From positions 1 to 64,000 of the forward strand of contig JNVT01000110.1 in NCBI GenBank assembly GCA_000737985.1: a stretch of 64,000 nt of DNA, written 5' to 3'. The position numbers and the translations under genes are program-made. The DNA is from Gammaproteobacteria bacterium MFB021. Its GTDB lineage: Bacteria; Pseudomonadota; Gammaproteobacteria; Pseudomonadales; Halomonadaceae. Numbering within the stretch: position 1 is the stretch's first letter; each line of letters starts with the position of its first letter. Below are positions 35,012-44,391 of the stretch, piece after piece. The notes under the pieces were generated by a model that saw nothing but the letters and a program-made list of their open reading frames with translations, ran no database searches and was not told where the DNA came from.

Positions 35012-35385
35012 CTCGGCCAGCGAACGGGCGTCGGCTCGCGACGTGGCAGGCTATGGCGGCACTGGCCGCGCTGATCTGGGCCGGCGCGGTGGCCTGGGGC
35101 AGCCTGACGCCGGCGGCCGAGATGCCCTCGCACCTGCCGTGGGACAAGTTCAACCACCTGCTCGGCTACGCCGGTTTGACCCTGTGGCTGGGCCTGGCCA
35201 GCCGGCGCTGGTGGTGGTCGGCCCTGGCGGCGTTGGCCTACGGAATTCTCATCGAGTATCTGCAGGTGGGGGTGCCCGGCCGCGCCGGCGGTGACTGGGC
35301 CGATATCCTGGCCAATACGCTGGGCGCGCTGGCAGTGGGCCTGGGTGCGACCTGGCTGGGCCGGCGGCGCGCTGGCGCGGTCTGA
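35008..35385 (+). CDS. VanZ-like family membrane protein
   Basis: A 125-residue protein with three or four helices. It has the VanZ-like motif DKFNHLLGYAGLTLWLGLA, and GILIEYLQVGVPGRAGGDWADILANTLGALAVG, whose E and DxxAN are the conserved charged residues. Function outside teicoplanin resistance is unknown. It overlaps the DUF393 gene by ATGA and is last in the hemE group. Confidence 0.8.
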   Translation: MTRPANGRRLATWQAMAALAALIWAGAVAWGSLTPAAEMPSHLPWDKFNHLLGYAGLTLWLGLASRRWWWSALAALAYGILIEYLQVGVPGRAGGDWADILANTLGALAVGLGATWLGRRRAGAV

Positions 35386-35916
35386 ACCGGGGGGCCGCGG
35401 CGCTTTCGGCCTTGAGCCACTGACTCGCTTACCCGTCCACCCTCTCTCGCCGTTGTCTTCCCCGGCCCGGCGTGCGTCTTTTCCTGCGCGCCGTATCTCC
35501 CTGCGCGCTTCGCTTTTTTCCGTCCACGCTTTGCGCGTCCATGCTTTGTCGCGACGGGGCCGGCCGCCGACACGATGGCCGGCGATCATCGGCTTTTCCT
35601 TAGTCGACCGTTTTTTCCTTATCCATTGGTGGCATCGTCGTCGCCACCGGTGGCTCGATTCAACGCTAGCGCCATGCCGCGGCGCCTCCTTTTGGTGCGC
35701 GGCGGTATCTCACGCACGCTTTTGAAACAGAATGTTGCCCGTGTTTTCGCAGTTTGCGTCACCTTGGGCATGCAGGTGGAGATCGTAAGCCTCCTAGGCG
35801 AGCGTTGAATCCAGGATTTTCAGGCGCTAGCGCGAAAGTGGAACGGACTTTGCTAATTTCATCTGGGCATGCTTCGACATGCACTCAAATGACAACGCAA
35901 GGGAGTGGATTCCACC
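35386..35916. other. Long non-coding region before aapJ
   Basis: 531 bp without a convincing gene. Its first 300 bp have pyrimidine-rich stretches (CCCTCTCTCGCC, TTTTTTCC) unlike the coding sequence around it. GGCCGGCCGCC at 35559 and GGCCGGCG at 35578 can form a hairpin that may end the hemE transcript. The sigma-54 promoter for aapJ lies near the right end. Confidence 0.5.
35839..35854 (+). promoter_or_regulatory. Sigma-54 promoter of the aap operon
   Basis: TGGAAC-GGACT-TTGCT. The obligatory GG and GC are separated by exactly 10 bases, and only one base differs from TGGCAC-N5-TTGCT. The predicted start at about 35866 leaves a 50-base leader before aapJ. Points to NtrC control of amino-acid uptake. 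Confidence 0.75.
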
Positions 35917-36945
35917 ATGCGCCACAAGAACAAAAGCCTGTCTCTTCTCTCCGCCGCCGCACTGACTGCCCTGGCGGCGTCGCAGGCTCAGGCTGCCACC
36001 CTGGACAACGTGAAAAACAACGGCGAGTTCAAGTGCGGTGTCAGCACCGGGCTCACCGGTTTCTCCTCCCCCGACGAGAACGGCAAGTGGACCGGCATCG
36101 ATGTCGAAGTGTGCCGCGCCATCGCCGCCGCCGTGCTGGGCGATCCGACCAAGGTGGTGTTTTCACCGCTGACCGCCAAGGAGCGCTTCACCGCGCTGCA
36201 GTCCGGCGAGATCGATGTGCTCTCGCGCAACACCACCTGGACCGCGACCCGCGACAACTCGCTGGGCCTCAACTTCACCGGGGTCAACTTCTACGACGGC
36301 CAGGGCTTCCTGGTGCGCAAGGACCTCGGCATCAAGAGTGCCAAGGAGCTTGATGGGGCCTCGATCTGCGTGCAGTCCGGCACCACCACCGAACTCAACA
36401 TGGCCGACTACTTCAAGGCCAACGACATGCAGTTCCAGCAGGTCGCTTTCGATACCTCCGACCAGACCGCCCAGGGCTTCGACAGCGGCCGCTGTGACGT
36501 GCTCACCTCCGACTCCTCGCAGCTGGCGGCGCTGCGCCTGCAGCTCGCCGACCCCTCCAGCGTGGAGATTCTGCCCGAGCGTATCTCCAAGGAGCCGCTG
36601 GGCCCGGTGGTGCGTCAGGGCGACGATCAGTGGTTCGATATCGTCAAGTGGACCCTGTTCGCGATGCTCGACGCCGAAGAGCTGGGGGTGACCAGCCAGA
36701 ACGTCGATCAGATGCGCGACAACCCGCCCAACCCGGATGTCGCCCGCCTGCTGGGCAAGGATGGCAACTTCGGCGAGCAGATGGGTATCAGTAACGACTG
36801 GGCCTACAACATCGTCAAGATGGTGGGCAATTACGGCGAGATGTTCGACCGCACCGTGGGCAAGGACTCGCCGATGGGCCTCGAGCGCGGCATCAATGCG
36901 CTGTGGAACCAGGGCGGTATTCAGTACGCGCCGCCGGTTCGCTGA
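35917..36945 (+). CDS. aapJ: General L-amino-acid ABC transporter, periplasmic binding protein AapJ
   Basis: A 342-residue binding protein with a signal peptide cut after ASQAQA. Family hallmarks: NNGEFKCGVSTGLTGFSSPD, IDVEVCRAIAAAVLGD, FTALQSGEIDVLSRNTTWT and DGQGFLVRKDLG. Its long form (~340) is typical of AapJ/BztA, broad-specificity L-amino-acid receptors. I prefer ATG 35917 over an in-frame GTG twelve bases earlier because AAGGGAG is well spaced only for the ATG. First gene of aapJQMP-ridA under the sigma-54 promoter. Confidence 0.94.
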   Translation: MRHKNKSLSLLSAAALTALAASQAQAATLDNVKNNGEFKCGVSTGLTGFSSPDENGKWTGIDVEVCRAIAAAVLGDPTKVVFSPLTAKERFTALQSGEIDVLSRNTTWTATRDNSLGLNFTGVNFYDGQGFLVRKDLGIKSAKELDGASICVQSGTTTELNMADYFKANDMQFQQVAFDTSDQTAQGFDSGRCDVLTSDSSQLAALRLQLADPSSVEILPERISKEPLGPVVRQGDDQWFDIVKWTLFAMLDAEELGVTSQNVDQMRDNPPNPDVARLLGKDGNFGEQMGISNDWAYNIVKMVGNYGEMFDRTVGKDSPMGLERGINALWNQGGIQYAPPVR

Positions 36946-37082
36946 GTGCGTGAAGTCGCCCGCCGCGAGTGCCCGACAGGGCGCTTGCGGCGGGCGGCCA
37001 GCAGACGTTTCCCGACGTCGTCTCCCGGCCTACCCGCCGGGAGCCGTTGCCGCTCACCGCTCGAGTAGAGACCCGACTTCTC

Positions 37083-38273
37083 ATGCTGCGTCCATCCACC
37101 TCGCTACCTCGCCGAGGGCAGGGGCCGCTGTGGCGGAATCCCACCATTCGTGCGCTGATCGTCCAGGCCGTGCTGTTTCTGATCCTGGCGATCTTCATCG
37201 GTTATCTTGTCCACAACACCCTGAACAACCTCGAAGCCCGCGGTATCCAGACCGGCTTCGGCTTCCTCGAGGGGCGTGCCGGCTTCTCGATTCCGCAATC
37301 GCTGATCGACTACACCAGCGACTCGACCTACGGCACCACCTTCGTCGTCGGCCTGCTCAACACCCTGCTGGTCTCCGCCCTGGGCATCGTCGCGGCGACC
37401 CTGATCGGCTTCGCGGTGGGCATCGCTCGGCTGTCGTCCAACTGGCTGCTGGCGCGTCTGGCCACCATCTACGTCGAGATCTTCCGCAACATCCCGCTGC
37501 TGGTGCAGATCCTGTTCTGGTACTACGCCGTGCTGCGAGCACTGCCCTCGCCGCGCGAGAGTCTGTCGCTGTTCGATCTGTTCTTCTTCAACGTGCGTGG
37601 GGTAGTGATGCCCGACCCGCAGCCGCTGGCGGGGTTTTCCGCCACGCTCTGGGCGCTGCTGATCGCGGTGGTCGCCACGCTACTCTTCGCGCGTTTTGCC
37701 AAGCGGCGTCAGGCGGCCACCGGCCAGGCGCTGCCGGTCTACTGGATCGGGGCGGCGATCGTCATCGGCGTGCCGCTGATCGTGTTCGTGGCCAGCGGCT
37801 CACCGCTGGCGTGGACGCTCCCCGAACTCCGCGGTTTCAACTTCCGCGGTGGGATCAACATCCTGCCCGAACTGGTGGCGCTGTGGCTGGCGCTGTCGAT
37901 CTATACGGCGGCGTTCATCGCCGAGATCGTGCGCTCCGGCATCCTCTCGGTCTCCCACGGCCAGACCGAAGCGGCGCGCTCGCTGAGCCTGCCCGGCGCC
38001 ATCACCCTGCGCAAGATCGTGATTCCGCAGGCGATGCGGGTGATCGTGCCGCAGATGACCAGCCAGTATCTCAACCTGATCAAGAACTCGTCGCTGGCCA
38101 CGGCGATCGGCTATCCCGATCTGGTGGCGGTGTTTGCCGGCACCACGCTCAACCAGACCGGGCAGGCGATCGAGATCATCGCCATGACCATGGCGGTCTA
38201 TCTGGTCATCAGCCTGACGGTGTCGTTTCTGATGAACCTCTACAACGCCCGCACCCTGCTGAAGGAGCGATGA
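37083..38273 (+). CDS. aapQ: General L-amino-acid ABC transporter permease AapQ
   Basis: A 396-residue inner-membrane protein with about eight helices, longer than HisQ-type permeases, as expected for AapQ/BztB. Conserved: IYVEIFRNIPLLVQILFWYY and the coupling loop GQTEAARSLSLPGAITLRKI. A non-standard loop near residue 180 (NVRGVVMPDPQPLAGF) is present in the family. A weak ribosome site precedes ATG 37083. It pairs with AapM. There is a 137-bp gap after aapJ, where processing or a hairpin may favour the binding-protein mRNA. Confidence 0.93.
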   Translation: MLRPSTSLPRRGQGPLWRNPTIRALIVQAVLFLILAIFIGYLVHNTLNNLEARGIQTGFGFLEGRAGFSIPQSLIDYTSDSTYGTTFVVGLLNTLLVSALGIVAATLIGFAVGIARLSSNWLLARLATIYVEIFRNIPLLVQILFWYYAVLRALPSPRESLSLFDLFFFNVRGVVMPDPQPLAGFSATLWALLIAVVATLLFARFAKRRQAATGQALPVYWIGAAIVIGVPLIVFVASGSPLAWTLPELRGFNFRGGINILPELVALWLALSIYTAAFIAEIVRSGILSVSHGQTEAARSLSLPGAITLRKIVIPQAMRVIVPQMTSQYLNLIKNSSLATAIGYPDLVAVFAGTTLNQTGQAIEIIAMTMAVYLVISLTVSFLMNLYNARTLLKER

Positions 38274-38274
38274 G

Positions 38275-39384
38275 ATGCGTGAATCGACATTTCGCACTCA
38301 GATGATCGAGGCGCGCGAGGCCCCGGATCAGCGCCGCGGGATCAGCGGCTGGCTGCGCGCCAATCTGTTCAATGGGCCGCTCAACAGCGTGGTCTCGGTG
38401 GCGGTGATCGGCCTTCTGGCGTGGATTCTGTGGCCGTTTCTGAAGTGGGCGGTGGTCGATGCCAACTTCCTCGGCTCGACCCGTGAGGACTGTACCGGCA
38501 GCGGCGCCTGCTGGGTGTTCATCTCGGCCCGCTTCGAGTCGATCATCTACGGCTTCTATCCGGCCGCCGAGCGCTGGCGGGTGGACATCGTGTTCGCGCT
38601 GATGGCGGTGCTGGTGGCGTGGCTGGCGATCCCGCGGTTGCCTAAGAAGCGTCTGGTCGGGCTGTTCACGCTGGTCGGCTTCCCGATCATCGCCTGGTTT
38701 TTGCTGCTGGGCGGTCACTTCGGCCTGCCCGAGGTGCCCACCCGCGCCTGGGGCGGCCTGATGCTGACCCTGACCGTGGCCACGGTGGGTATCGTCGGGT
38801 CGCTGCCGCTGGGGGTGATCCTGGCCCTGGGGCGGCGCTCCAAGATGCCGTTCGTCAAGAGCGTGTGCGTCATCTTCATCGAGTTCTGGCGCGGCGTGCC
38901 GCTGATCACGGTGCTGTTCATGGCCTCGGTGATGCTGCCGCTGTTCGTGCCCGGCAACGTCGAGTTCGACAAGCTGCTGCGGGCGCTGATCGGGATCATG
39001 TTCTTCTGGAGCGCCTACATGGCCGAGGTGGTGCGCGGCGGGCTGCAGGCGATCGGCAAGGGGCAGAACGAGGCCGGGCAGGCGCTCGGCCTGGGCTACT
39101 GGCAGCGCATGGGCCTGATCATCCTGCCGCAGGCGCTGAAGCTGGTGATCCCGGGGATCGTCAACACCTTCATTGCGCTGTTCAAGGACACTTCGCTGGT
39201 GCTGATCATCGGGCTGTTCGATTTGCTGGCGATCATCCGTGCCGGGCTCACCGACTCCAACTGGCTGGGCTTCTCCACCGAGGGCTATGTGTTCGCGGCG
39301 CTGGTGTTCTGGATCTTCTGTTTCAGCATGTCGCGCTACAGCCAGTACATCGAGCGGCGCCTCAATACCAGCTATCGGCGCTGA
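38275..39384 (+). CDS. aapM: General L-amino-acid ABC transporter permease AapM
   Basis: A 369-residue permease. The first ~110 residues hold three helices and a periplasmic loop with paired cysteines (DCTGSGACW). The core permease domain follows, with [21 protein letters not shown] and the loop [20 protein letters not shown]. It starts one base after the aapQ stop. It forms the heterodimeric channel with AapQ. Confidence 0.94.
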   Translation: MRESTFRTQMIEAREAPDQRRGISGWLRANLFNGPLNSVVSVAVIGLLAWILWPFLKWAVVDANFLGSTREDCTGSGACWVFISARFESIIYGFYPAAERWRVDIVFALMAVLVAWLAIPRLPKKRLVGLFTLVGFPIIAWFLLLGGHFGLPEVPTRAWGGLMLTLTVATVGIVGSLPLGVILALGRRSKMPFVKSVCVIFIEFWRGVPLITVLFMASVMLPLFVPGNVEFDKLLRALIGIMFFWSAYMAEVVRGGLQAIGKGQNEAGQALGLGYWQRMGLIILPQALKLVIPGIVNTFIALFKDTSLVLIIGLFDLLAIIRAGLTDSNWLGFSTEGYVFAALVFWIFCFSMSRYSQYIERRLNTSYRR

Positions 39385-39484
39385 GCTCATCCGCGACCAG
39401 CGCCCGGAGCCCGATGCCCCGAGCCGCCGAGTACGGCGCTCGGGGTCTGGGCAAGACAACGACAATGAAGGCAGGAATCAAGCC

Positions 39485-40258
39485 ATGAGTGAAGCGCAAG
39501 CGGCTGCCGCGCCCGGCGGCGACAAGCCGATGATTCAGATCGAGCATCTCAACAAGTGGTATGGCAGCTTCCACGTGCTGCGCGACATCGACCTGACCGT
39601 GACCCGGGGAGAGCGCATCGTCATCTGTGGCCCCTCGGGGTCGGGCAAGTCGACCATGATCCGCTGTATCAACCATCTCGAGGAGCACCAGCAGGGCTCG
39701 ATCGTGGTCAACGGTATTCCCATGAACCATGACATCAAGCGGATCGAGCAGATCCGGCGCAATGTCGGCATGGTGTTCCAGCACTTCAACCTGTTTCCGC
39801 ACCTGACGGTGTTGGAGAACTGCTGCCTGGCGCAGATCTGGGTGCAGAAGAAGCCCCGCGCGGAAGCCGAGAAGACCGCCATGGAGTACCTGGAACGGGT
39901 GCAGATCGCCAACCAGGCGAAGAAGTACCCGGGCCAGCTCTCCGGCGGCCAGCAGCAGCGCGTGGCGATCGCCCGTGCACTGTGCATGCGCCCGGAGGTG
40001 ATGCTGTTCGACGAGCCCACCTCGGCGCTCGACCCGGAGATGATCAAGGAGGTGCTCGATGTCATGATCGAGCTCGCCCACGAGGGCATGACCATGCTCT
40101 GCGTGACCCATGAGATGGGCTTCGCCAAGACCGTGGCCGACCGGGTGATCTTCATGGACCAGGGCCAGATCATCGAGGAGGCGCCACCGGAGACCTTCTT
40201 CAACAATCCGCGCTCGGAGCGTACGCAGCTGTTCCTGAGCCAGATCCTGGGGCACTGA
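39485..40258 (+). CDS. aapP: General L-amino-acid ABC transporter ATPase AapP
   Basis: A 257-residue ATPase: Walker [11 protein letters not shown]-loop [10 protein letters not shown], signature LSGGQQQR, Walker [13 protein letters not shown], switch VTHEM. The N-terminal ~16 residues ([20 protein letters not shown]) are flexible. The ATG at 39485 is the first in a sensible frame and lies 100 bp after aapM. It energises AapQM. The next gene starts one base after its stop. Confidence 0.95.
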   Translation: MSEAQAAAAPGGDKPMIQIEHLNKWYGSFHVLRDIDLTVTRGERIVICGPSGSGKSTMIRCINHLEEHQQGSIVVNGIPMNHDIKRIEQIRRNVGMVFQHFNLFPHLTVLENCCLAQIWVQKKPRAEAEKTAMEYLERVQIANQAKKYPGQLSGGQQQRVAIARALCMRPEVMLFDEPTSALDPEMIKEVLDVMIELAHEGMTMLCVTHEMGFAKTVADRVIFMDQGQIIEEAPPETFFNNPRSERTQLFLSQILGH

Positions 40259-40259
40259 C

Positions 40260-40655
40260 ATGGGTATCGACAAGCGCATGGTCGCCGGTGCGCCGCAGCC
40301 GATCGCGCCCTTCTCCCACGCCTGCCGGGTGGGGGATCTGGTGTTCATCACCGGGCAGATGCCGACGGTGCCGGAGACCAACGAGATGCTCTTGGGCACC
40401 TTCACCGAACAGACCCACCGCGTGATGCAGAACCTGGCGATCGTGCTGGAGGCGGTGGGCAGCGGCTTCGAACACGTGGTCCAGAGCCGGGTCTTCATCA
40501 CCAACATGGGCCACTTCGACGAGGTCAACGGCGTCTACGCCAGCTACTTCGAGGCACCGCTGCCGACGCGCACCTGCATCGGGGTCACCGGGCTGGCCGG
40601 GGGCGCCGACGTCGAGGTCGACATGGTCGCCTGGATCCCGCCGGCCACCGGCTGA
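40260..40655 (+). CDS. RidA family protein linked to the aap operon
   Basis: A 131-residue YjgF-type protein, with FSHACRVGDLVFITGQMP near the front and the carboxylate-binding Arg in LPTRTCIGVTGLAGG. It begins one base after aapP stops, so it is part of the uptake operon. It is clearly diverged from the first RidA in the window (3131-3523). Inferred role: removes imines made by PLP or flavin enzymes when imported amino acids are broken down. Confidence 0.9.
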   Translation: MGIDKRMVAGAPQPIAPFSHACRVGDLVFITGQMPTVPETNEMLLGTFTEQTHRVMQNLAIVLEAVGSGFEHVVQSRVFITNMGHFDEVNGVYASYFEAPLPTRTCIGVTGLAGGADVEVDMVAWIPPATG

Positions 40656-40669
40656 CGCGAGCGACAGAC

Positions 40670-40709
40670 GAGCCCCGGCGGAGGTCAGCGAGGCCTCCGG
40701 CGCGGGCTC
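40670..40709 (+). terminator. Imperfect hairpin after the aap operon
   Basis: GAGCCC and CGGAGG pair with CCTCCG and GGGCTC in an imperfect ~14-bp stem. No T tract follows, so it may be a 3' stabilising structure or a Rho-independent terminator of weak type. Confidence 0.4.
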
Positions 40710-40754
40710 GCGCGCGCGTGTCGGGGTCGCCGGAGGCGGCGTTTTCAGTCGGCG

Positions 40755-40781
40755 TAAAGTTCGTTATCGGGAGGCCGATGA
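40755..40781 (+). promoter_or_regulatory. Sigma-28 (FliA) type promoter of the chemoreceptor gene
   Basis: TAAAGTTC, 11 bases, GCCGATGA. Same architecture as the promoter at 16244. It lies 45 bp before the ATG of the chemoreceptor gene, a class of gene normally read by sigma-28. Confidence 0.88.
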
Positions 40782-40825
40782 TAGTCGAGTCAACCTTCTC
40801 AACGGACCCTCTCAACGGACTTAGC

Positions 40826-42658
40826 ATGCTGAAATCCTTCAAGATTCGTATCATGGCCGGCTGCCTGGCGATGATCCTGGTCGCGCTCGCGGCTACCGGC
40901 GGTATCAGCTACTGGCTGGTCAGCCGCCATCAGCAGTCGGTCAATCAGGATCTGCTCGAATCGGTGGCCAGGGGGCACCGCGATGCGATCGCCGCCTGGG
41001 CCGCCTCGAAGCGCAAGCTGATCGAGGCGGTGGCCCCGGCAGTCGGTAGCGACACGCTGATCCCCGCGCTGCAGCAGACCGCCGCTGCCGGCGGCTTCAG
41101 TCAGGTCTATCTGGGCACGCCGGACAAGCGCCTGATCACCAACGACGGCTGGGAGCCGCCGGCGGACTACGATCCGACCCAGCGCCCCTGGTATCGCGGC
41201 GCGGTGGCGGCAGGGCAGACCACCGCCAGCGACCCCTATCTCGATCTGGTGACGAACAAGCTGGTGGTGGCCTTCGCCACGCCGATCCAGCGTGATGGCA
41301 AGCTGCTGGGCGTGGCCGGTGCCGATGTGCCCCTCGACGAGGTGCAGGAGAACGTGCTCTCGATCCAGCCCACGCCCAAGAGCTTCGCCTTCCTGGCCGA
41401 CACCGACGGCACCATCGTCGCCTACCGCGATGCCGATCTGAGCCTGAAGCCGGCGAGTGCGATCGCCGCCGATCTCGATGCCGCCAAGCTCGCGGCGGTG
41501 GCCCAGAGCCCGCTGCCGACGCCGAGCGTGATCGACGGCCGCGAGGTGCTGCTCTACGCGGTGGCGGTACCGGGTACCGACTGGCGTCTGGTGATCGCGC
41601 TGGATCGCGCCGAGGCCAATGCCGGCGCCGGCAGCCTGTTCAAGACCACGCTGGTGTCGCTGCTGGTGGCGGCGCTGATCGTTTCACTGCTGCTGTGGCT
41701 GCTGGTGTCGCCGGGCTTTCGCCGGCTCGAGGCGGCACGCGACGCCATGGCCGATATCGCCGACGGCGACGGTGACCTGAGCCGCCGCCTGGCGATCGAC
41801 GGGCGCGACGAGATCGCCCAGATCGCCATGGCGTTCAACGCCTTCGCCGGCAAGATTTCCGAGGTGCTGGGTCAGGTCAATGTCACCAGCCAGGCGGTGC
41901 GCCAGGCCTCCGAGGAGATCGCCCGTGCCAGCCAGGATCTGTCGCGCCAGACCGAGACTGCGGCCAGCCATCTGCAGGAGACCTCCAGCGCCATGGAGCA
42001 GATTTCCGGCACGGTGGAGAACACCGCCACTGCCGCCAGCGAGACCGACCAGCTGGCCCGCGATGCCAGCGAGCGCGCGGCGCGCGGCGGTGAGGTGGTG
42101 GGGCGTGCGGTGGAGACCATCGAGGCGCTCAACGGGCGCACCGAGCAGATCGCCGATATCGTCCGCGTGATCGAGGAGATCGCCTTTCAGACCAATCTGC
42201 TTGCGCTCAACGCTTCGGTGGAAGCGGCGCGCGCCGGCGAGCAGGGGCGCGGCTTTGCGGTGGTTGCCGGCGAGGTGCGCCAGCTGGCGAGCCGCTCGGC
42301 CAACGCCGCCGACGAGATCAAGGCGCTGATCGGCACCTCGGTGGCGCAGACCCGTGAGGGCACCGAGCTGATGCGCTCCGCCGGCGACAGCATGAGTGCG
42401 ATCGTCGATGCCATCTCGCGGGTGGCGGCGACGCTCTCGGAGATCAACGTCGCCGCCCAGGAGCAGAGCCAGGGAGTGGGGCAGGTCAATCAGGCGGTGG
42501 GCGAGCTCGACCAGATGACCCAGCAGAATGCGGCCATGGTGGCCCAGTCCACGGCTGCCGCCGAACAGCTCCACGACCAGGCGACCCAGCTGGCGGCGAT
42601 CGTCGGCGGCTTCAAGCTCGACGCCGACGACGCGCGGCCGGCGCTCAGCCACGCTTGA
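40826..42658 (+). CDS. Methyl-accepting chemotaxis protein with dCache sensor
   Basis: A 610-residue chemoreceptor. Helix at ~8-32, periplasmic dCache domain ~35-270, second helix ~276-296, HAMP ~300-352, signalling domain to the end. The dCache part has YDPTQRPWYRGAV then DPYLD and GVAGADVPLDEV, which fit the amino-acid-binding dCache motif (Y...R.WY...D). The hairpin tip EEIAFQTNLLALNASVEAAR is canonical. ATG 40826 follows the sigma-28 promoter; upstream in-frame codons would lie before its start site. No C-terminal CheR-docking pentapeptide is seen. Placed next to the aap operon it probably steers cells toward amino acids. Confidence 0.93.
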   Translation: MLKSFKIRIMAGCLAMILVALAATGGISYWLVSRHQQSVNQDLLESVARGHRDAIAAWAASKRKLIEAVAPAVGSDTLIPALQQTAAAGGFSQVYLGTPDKRLITNDGWEPPADYDPTQRPWYRGAVAAGQTTASDPYLDLVTNKLVVAFATPIQRDGKLLGVAGADVPLDEVQENVLSIQPTPKSFAFLADTDGTIVAYRDADLSLKPASAIAADLDAAKLAAVAQSPLPTPSVIDGREVLLYAVAVPGTDWRLVIALDRAEANAGAGSLFKTTLVSLLVAALIVSLLLWLLVSPGFRRLEAARDAMADIADGDGDLSRRLAIDGRDEIAQIAMAFNAFAGKISEVLGQVNVTSQAVRQASEEIARASQDLSRQTETAASHLQETSSAMEQISGTVENTATAASETDQLARDASERAARGGEVVGRAVETIEALNGRTEQIADIVRVIEEIAFQTNLLALNASVEAARAGEQGRGFAVVAGEVRQLASRSANAADEIKALIGTSVAQTREGTELMRSAGDSMSAIVDAISRVAATLSEINVAAQEQSQGVGQVNQAVGELDQMTQQNAAMVAQSTAAAEQLHDQATQLAAIVGGFKLDADDARPALSHA

Positions 42659-42752
42659 GCGTAGCGCCATTCTCGACCACGCTTAGAGCGTGCTATCCAC
42701 GGCCATGTCCGCGCTACGGGCATGGCCCATCCACGGAAAAGGAGAATGGCTC

Positions 42753-43175
42753 ATGGACAAGGTCTACGTGGTGGTCGCCGATGCCGCGCGTGCGCGTATC
42801 TTCGCCCGCGAGGCGCGGGTCATGCGTGAGATCGAGACGCTCACGCATCCGGAATCGCAACTGCATACCGGTGATCTGCGCACCGGCGGCAAGGGCGAGT
42901 CGACCTCGGGGCCGAGCCGGCGCCAGACTGGCAACGAGGATGCCACCTCCGAGAAGCAGGCGATGTTCTTCGCCAAGGAAGTGGCCGGCTACCTGCGCGA
43001 CGCGCGTACCCAAGGCAAGGCCGACGAGCTGATCCTGATCGCCGCGCCGCAGTTCCTGGGCCAACTGCGCGACAAGCTCGACAAGCCCACCCTCGAGATG
43101 GTCACCCAGTCCATCGACAAGGATCTCTCCAAGGCCAGCGAGGCGGATATCGCCGCACAGCTCGGCTGGCATTGA
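42753..43175 (+). CDS. Host attachment family protein
   Basis: A 140-residue soluble protein starting MDKVYVVVADAARARIF, with LHTGDLRTGGKGES in the middle and LILIAAPQFLGQLRDKL near the end, which together match the 'host attachment protein' family named from plant-associated bacteria. The fold resembles eRF1 domain 3-like proteins. Real function is unknown and the name should not be taken literally. Strong AAGGAG site; followed by a perfect terminator. Confidence 0.8.
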   Translation: MDKVYVVVADAARARIFAREARVMREIETLTHPESQLHTGDLRTGGKGESTSGPSRRQTGNEDATSEKQAMFFAKEVAGYLRDARTQGKADELILIAAPQFLGQLRDKLDKPTLEMVTQSIDKDLSKASEADIAAQLGWH

Positions 43176-43221
43176 TATTCGCCAACGTCTTCGGCCCTGA
43201 ACATCCCGGGTCGTGACGATA

Positions 43222-43253
43222 CGCGGATGGCGTCTGATGCCATCCGCGCTTTT
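43222..43253 (+). terminator. Intrinsic terminator after the host-attachment-family gene
   Basis: CGCGGATGGC, loop GTCTGAT, GCCATCCGCG, then CTTTTG. A perfect 10-bp stem with a short T tract. Confidence 0.8.
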
Positions 43254-43310
43254 GTTGCCTGCCTCCTGGTGGCGGCCACGCCACGCAAGCCCGCTACCCG
43301 TCTGCCGAGG

Positions 43311-44237
43311 TCACGGCACCGGCGGCAGATCGATCTCGTCGCTGCGCCGGGCATCGGCGGTCATCTCGCGGCATAGCCTGAGAAACTCGCGCATCGCCGT
43401 GGTGAGATACTTGTGGCGATGCCAGATGAAGGCGAAGCTGCGTGTCAGGTCGAGCTCCGGCGTGGCGATGGGCACCAGACTGCCGCGCCGGAAGGCGTCG
43501 CGCAGCGCCAGTCGGGAGACGCAGCCGATACCCAGCCCCGACTCCACCGCGCGCTTGATCCCTTCGGTGTGCTCCAGCTCCAGCAGAATGTCGAAGCGGC
43601 CACGCCGGTGGCGCATGGCGTGCTCCAGGGTGCGCCGGGTGCCCGAGCCCACTTCGCGCATGATCCACGACTCGCGCAGCAGGCGCTCGATATCGGCGCT
43701 GCCCTCGGCGGCCAGCGGGTGGCGTGGGGAGCAGAACACGGTCAGGTCGTCGTCGATCCACGGCTGAATGACGATGTCGTCGTGCTGGCAGTCGCCCTCG
43801 ATCAGCCCCAGATCGAGCTCGTGCAGGGCGATGCGTTCGACGATCGAGGCGGTGTTGCGCACCTGCAGCCGCACCCGGCTCTCGGGATAGCGCTGCATGA
43901 AGTCGCTGATCAGCAGGGTGGCCAGATAGTTGCCGATGGTCAGCGTGGCGCCGACCTCCAGCGAGCCGATGCCGCGCTGGCCCTTGAGCAGCTCTTCGAT
44001 CTCCTCACCGCGGTCGAGCAGCGCCACCGCCTTGGGCAGTAGCTGGAAGCCCAGGGCGTTGAGCTTGAGCCGTTTGCCGATGCGGTCGAGCAGCTGACAG
44101 TCGAACTGACGCTCCAGCTCGGCCAGTGCCGCGCTGGTCGCCGACTGCGACAGCGCCAGGGTCTCGGCCGCGCGTGAGACGCTCTGATGCTGGGCGATGG
44201 CGACGAACACCTCGAGCTGACGCAGGGTGTAGCGCAT
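43311..44237 (-). CDS. finR: LysR-type regulator, FinR-like
   Basis: A 308-residue LysR protein with N-terminal helix-turn-helix (SVSRAAETLALSQSATSAALAEL) and a C-terminal periplasmic-binding-like effector domain (from ~residue 90). It is divergent from fpr. In Pseudomonas the LysR regulator next to fpr is FinR, which activates fpr under oxidative stress and controls sulfur-related genes. The symbol rests on this arrangement and general similarity. Two inverted repeats in the shared region are candidate binding sites. Confidence 0.8.
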   Translation of the reverse strand: MRYTLRQLEVFVAIAQHQSVSRAAETLALSQSATSAALAELERQFDCQLLDRIGKRLKLNALGFQLLPKAVALLDRGEEIEELLKGQRGIGSLEVGATLTIGNYLATLLISDFMQRYPESRVRLQVRNTASIVERIALHELDLGLIEGDCQHDDIVIQPWIDDDLTVFCSPRHPLAAEGSADIERLLRESWIMREVGSGTRRTLEHAMRHRRGRFDILLELEHTEGIKRAVESGLGIGCVSRLALRDAFRRGSLVPIATPELDLTRSFAFIWHRHKYLTTAMREFLRLCREMTADARRSDEIDLPPVP

Positions 44238-44249
44238 GGCCGACTCCTA

Positions 44250-44275
44250 TATCGATAGAATCGATAAACCTTATC
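44250..44275. promoter_or_regulatory. Candidate FinR-like operators
   Basis: TATCGAT-AGA-ATCGATA (44250-44266) is a perfect 7-bp inverted repeat of the T-N11-A LysR type. Overlapping it, GATAA-ACC-TTATC (44263-44275) is a second one. They lie 13 to 38 bp from the LysR start and about 120 bp from fpr, as expected for autoregulation and activation. Confidence 0.65.
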
Positions 44276-44391
44276 CAGATAATCCACTTAACAGAATAGC
44301 ATCCGCTTCTTATAGTTTCGGCATCTACTCGGATCAGTCATTTATTCTTTTTCGATCTGATCTTTTTCCGATCCGTTCAAAGGAGCCTGGC

